Position numbers and translations under genes: made by a program. Positions 5,242 to 6,441 of a stretch of 6,441 nt of DNA are shown here, piece by piece. The notes below the pieces were generated by a model that was not told where the DNA came from, did not search any database, and was given only the letters and a program-made list of their open reading frames with translations. The stretch comes from an uncultured Aliiroseovarius sp. (GTDB lineage: Bacteria; Pseudomonadota; Alphaproteobacteria; Rhodobacterales; Rhodobacteraceae), in assembly GCA_938023895.1 (NCBI GenBank), contig CALJDH010000210.1, forward strand, positions 1 through 6,441, written 5' to 3'. The stretch's first letter is position 1. Each line of letters starts with the position of its first letter.

Positions 5242-6426
5242 ATGTTCCTGCCCTTCTTCGAAAACCTCCGCGCGGCCAATGTTCCGGTATCCTTGCGCGA
5301 ATACCTGTCCTTTCTGGAGGCGATGAAGGCCGGACTGGTCACCTACGACATCGAAGGCTTCTACTACCTCGCCCGGACCGCGATGGTGAAGGACGAGCGC
5401 AATCTAGACAAGTTCGACCGCGCCTTCGCAGCAAGCTTCGAAGGGCTCGAAGCCATTTCCTCTGATCAGATGCTTGAAGCCGTCGATATTCCACAGGAAT
5501 GGTTGGAAAAGATGGCCGAGAAGTTCATGACCCCCGAAGAAATGGCCGAGATTGAAGCCTTGGGTGGATTTGACAAGCTGATGGAGACGCTGAAAGAGCG
5601 GCTGAAAGAGCAAGAGGCGCGACACCAAGGCGGCAACAAGTGGTTCGGCACCGCGGGCACCTCACCCTTTGGCGCGTATGGGTATAACCCAGAAGGCGTG
5701 CGGATCGGCCAGGACCGCTCGCGCCACCAGCGCGCGGTGAAGGTCTGGGACAAGCGCGAATTCAAGAACCTCGACGACTCGGTTGAACTTGGCACCCGCA
5801 ACATCAAGGTGGCCCTGAAACGCCTGCGCAACTGGGCCCGCGACGGGGCGCATGACGAGTTGGATCTGGACGGCACCATCCGCGCAACGGCTGAACACGG
5901 CTATCTGGACGTGAAGACGCGACCAGAACGCAAAAACGCCGTCAAGGTGTTGTTATTCCTCGATGTTGGTGGATCCATGGACCCGCATATCAAGGTGGTG
6001 GAAGAGCTTTTCTCGGCCGCGCGGGCCGAGTTCAAGCATCTGGAATACTACTATTTCCACAACTGTCTGTATGAAGGCGTGTGGCGCGACAATTCCCGTC
6101 GTTGGACCGAACAGATCCCCACATGGGACGTGCTGCGCACCTATGGCTCGGATTATAAATGCATCTTCGTTGGCGATGCCTCGATGTCACCCTACGAGAT
6201 CGCCTACCGCGGGGGCGCGAACGAACATTGGAATGACGAAACCGGTCAAACGTGGCTAGAGCGCGCGCGCGAACAGTGGCCGGACAATATGTGGATCAAT
6301 CCCCTGCCCGAGCAGCATTGGCGCTATACCCAGTCGGTTCAGATGATCAACCAGATCTTCGAAGGTCGTATGGTCCCGATGACCATCGACGGGATCGAAC
6401 GCGGCATGAAAGAGCTGGGACGTTAA
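5242..6426 (+). CDS. CoxE-like VWA-domain protein, likely partner of the MoxR ATPase
   Basis: The 394-residue soluble product has no signal peptide. An N-terminal helical part opens with FFENLRAANVPVSLREYLSF. An acidic, charged stretch (about 85-130) is followed by a Gly-rich loop with FGAYGYNPEG. The segment NWARDGAHDELDLDGTIRAT (197-216) comes before the VWA domain. The metal-ion-dependent adhesion site is LDVGGSM at 240-246, of the form DxGxS rather than the usual DxSxS. GDASMSPYEI at 311-320 probably gives the later MIDAS aspartate. CoxE-like VWA proteins act with MoxR/CoxD ATPases in maturation of target enzymes or complexes. The matching ATPase gene is at 2273-3118. The product looks complete. 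It is probably co-transcribed with the small membrane gene 9 bases upstream and the lipoprotein gene before that. Confidence 0.87.
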   Translation: MFLPFFENLRAANVPVSLREYLSFLEAMKAGLVTYDIEGFYYLARTAMVKDERNLDKFDRAFAASFEGLEAISSDQMLEAVDIPQEWLEKMAEKFMTPEEMAEIEALGGFDKLMETLKERLKEQEARHQGGNKWFGTAGTSPFGAYGYNPEGVRIGQDRSRHQRAVKVWDKREFKNLDDSVELGTRNIKVALKRLRNWARDGAHDELDLDGTIRATAEHGYLDVKTRPERKNAVKVLLFLDVGGSMDPHIKVVEELFSAARAEFKHLEYYYFHNCLYEGVWRDNSRRWTEQIPTWDVLRTYGSDYKCIFVGDASMSPYEIAYRGGANEHWNDETGQTWLERAREQWPDNMWINPLPEQHWRYTQSVQMINQIFEGRMVPMTIDGIERGMKELGR

Positions 6427-6441
6427 GCCGCTTCTTCGCGC

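Overview
The window looks like chromosomal DNA of an alphaproteobacterium of the Roseobacter/Rhodobacter group (Rhodobacterales). The evidence is moderately high GC, a DksA-type protein with only one of the four classical zinc cysteines, a DUF2927-type lipoprotein, and a MoxR-type ATPase with a CoxE-like VWA partner. I see no insertion sequence, phage gene, CRISPR array, tRNA or rRNA. The placement comes from protein recognition by eye, not from a search.

Left part (1-1950). The 3' end of an isocitrate lyase/PEP mutase superfamily gene runs into the window on the + strand. It converges, with overlapping stop codons, on a minus-strand class A FAD-dependent monooxygenase gene. Upstream of that, on the same strand, lies a dksA-like transcription factor gene, with a strong hairpin in the gap between the two.

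Middle (1951-3632). A 322-base divergent intergenic region separates dksA from a + strand MoxR-type AAA+ ATPase gene. It holds a perfect 18-base dyad, a small hairpin and possible dksA leader structures. The ATPase gene converges on a small minus-strand gene for a Cys/His-rich DUF1059-like protein, with a long perfect inverted repeat between them.

Right part (3633-6426). Three + strand genes look like one operon: a DUF2927 lipoprotein with a helical, TPR-like C-terminus; a 53-residue protein with two predicted membrane segments; and a CoxE-like VWA-domain protein. The stop codon of the small gene lies inside the Shine-Dalgarno of the VWA gene.

How they may work together. MoxR ATPases usually act with VWA proteins as chaperone or metal-insertion pairs. 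Here the ATPase and VWA genes sit about 2.1 kb apart, with a lipoprotein and a small membrane protein gene beside the VWA gene. The most interesting reading is a MoxR-VWA module linked to the cell envelope. That link is inferred from gene order alone.
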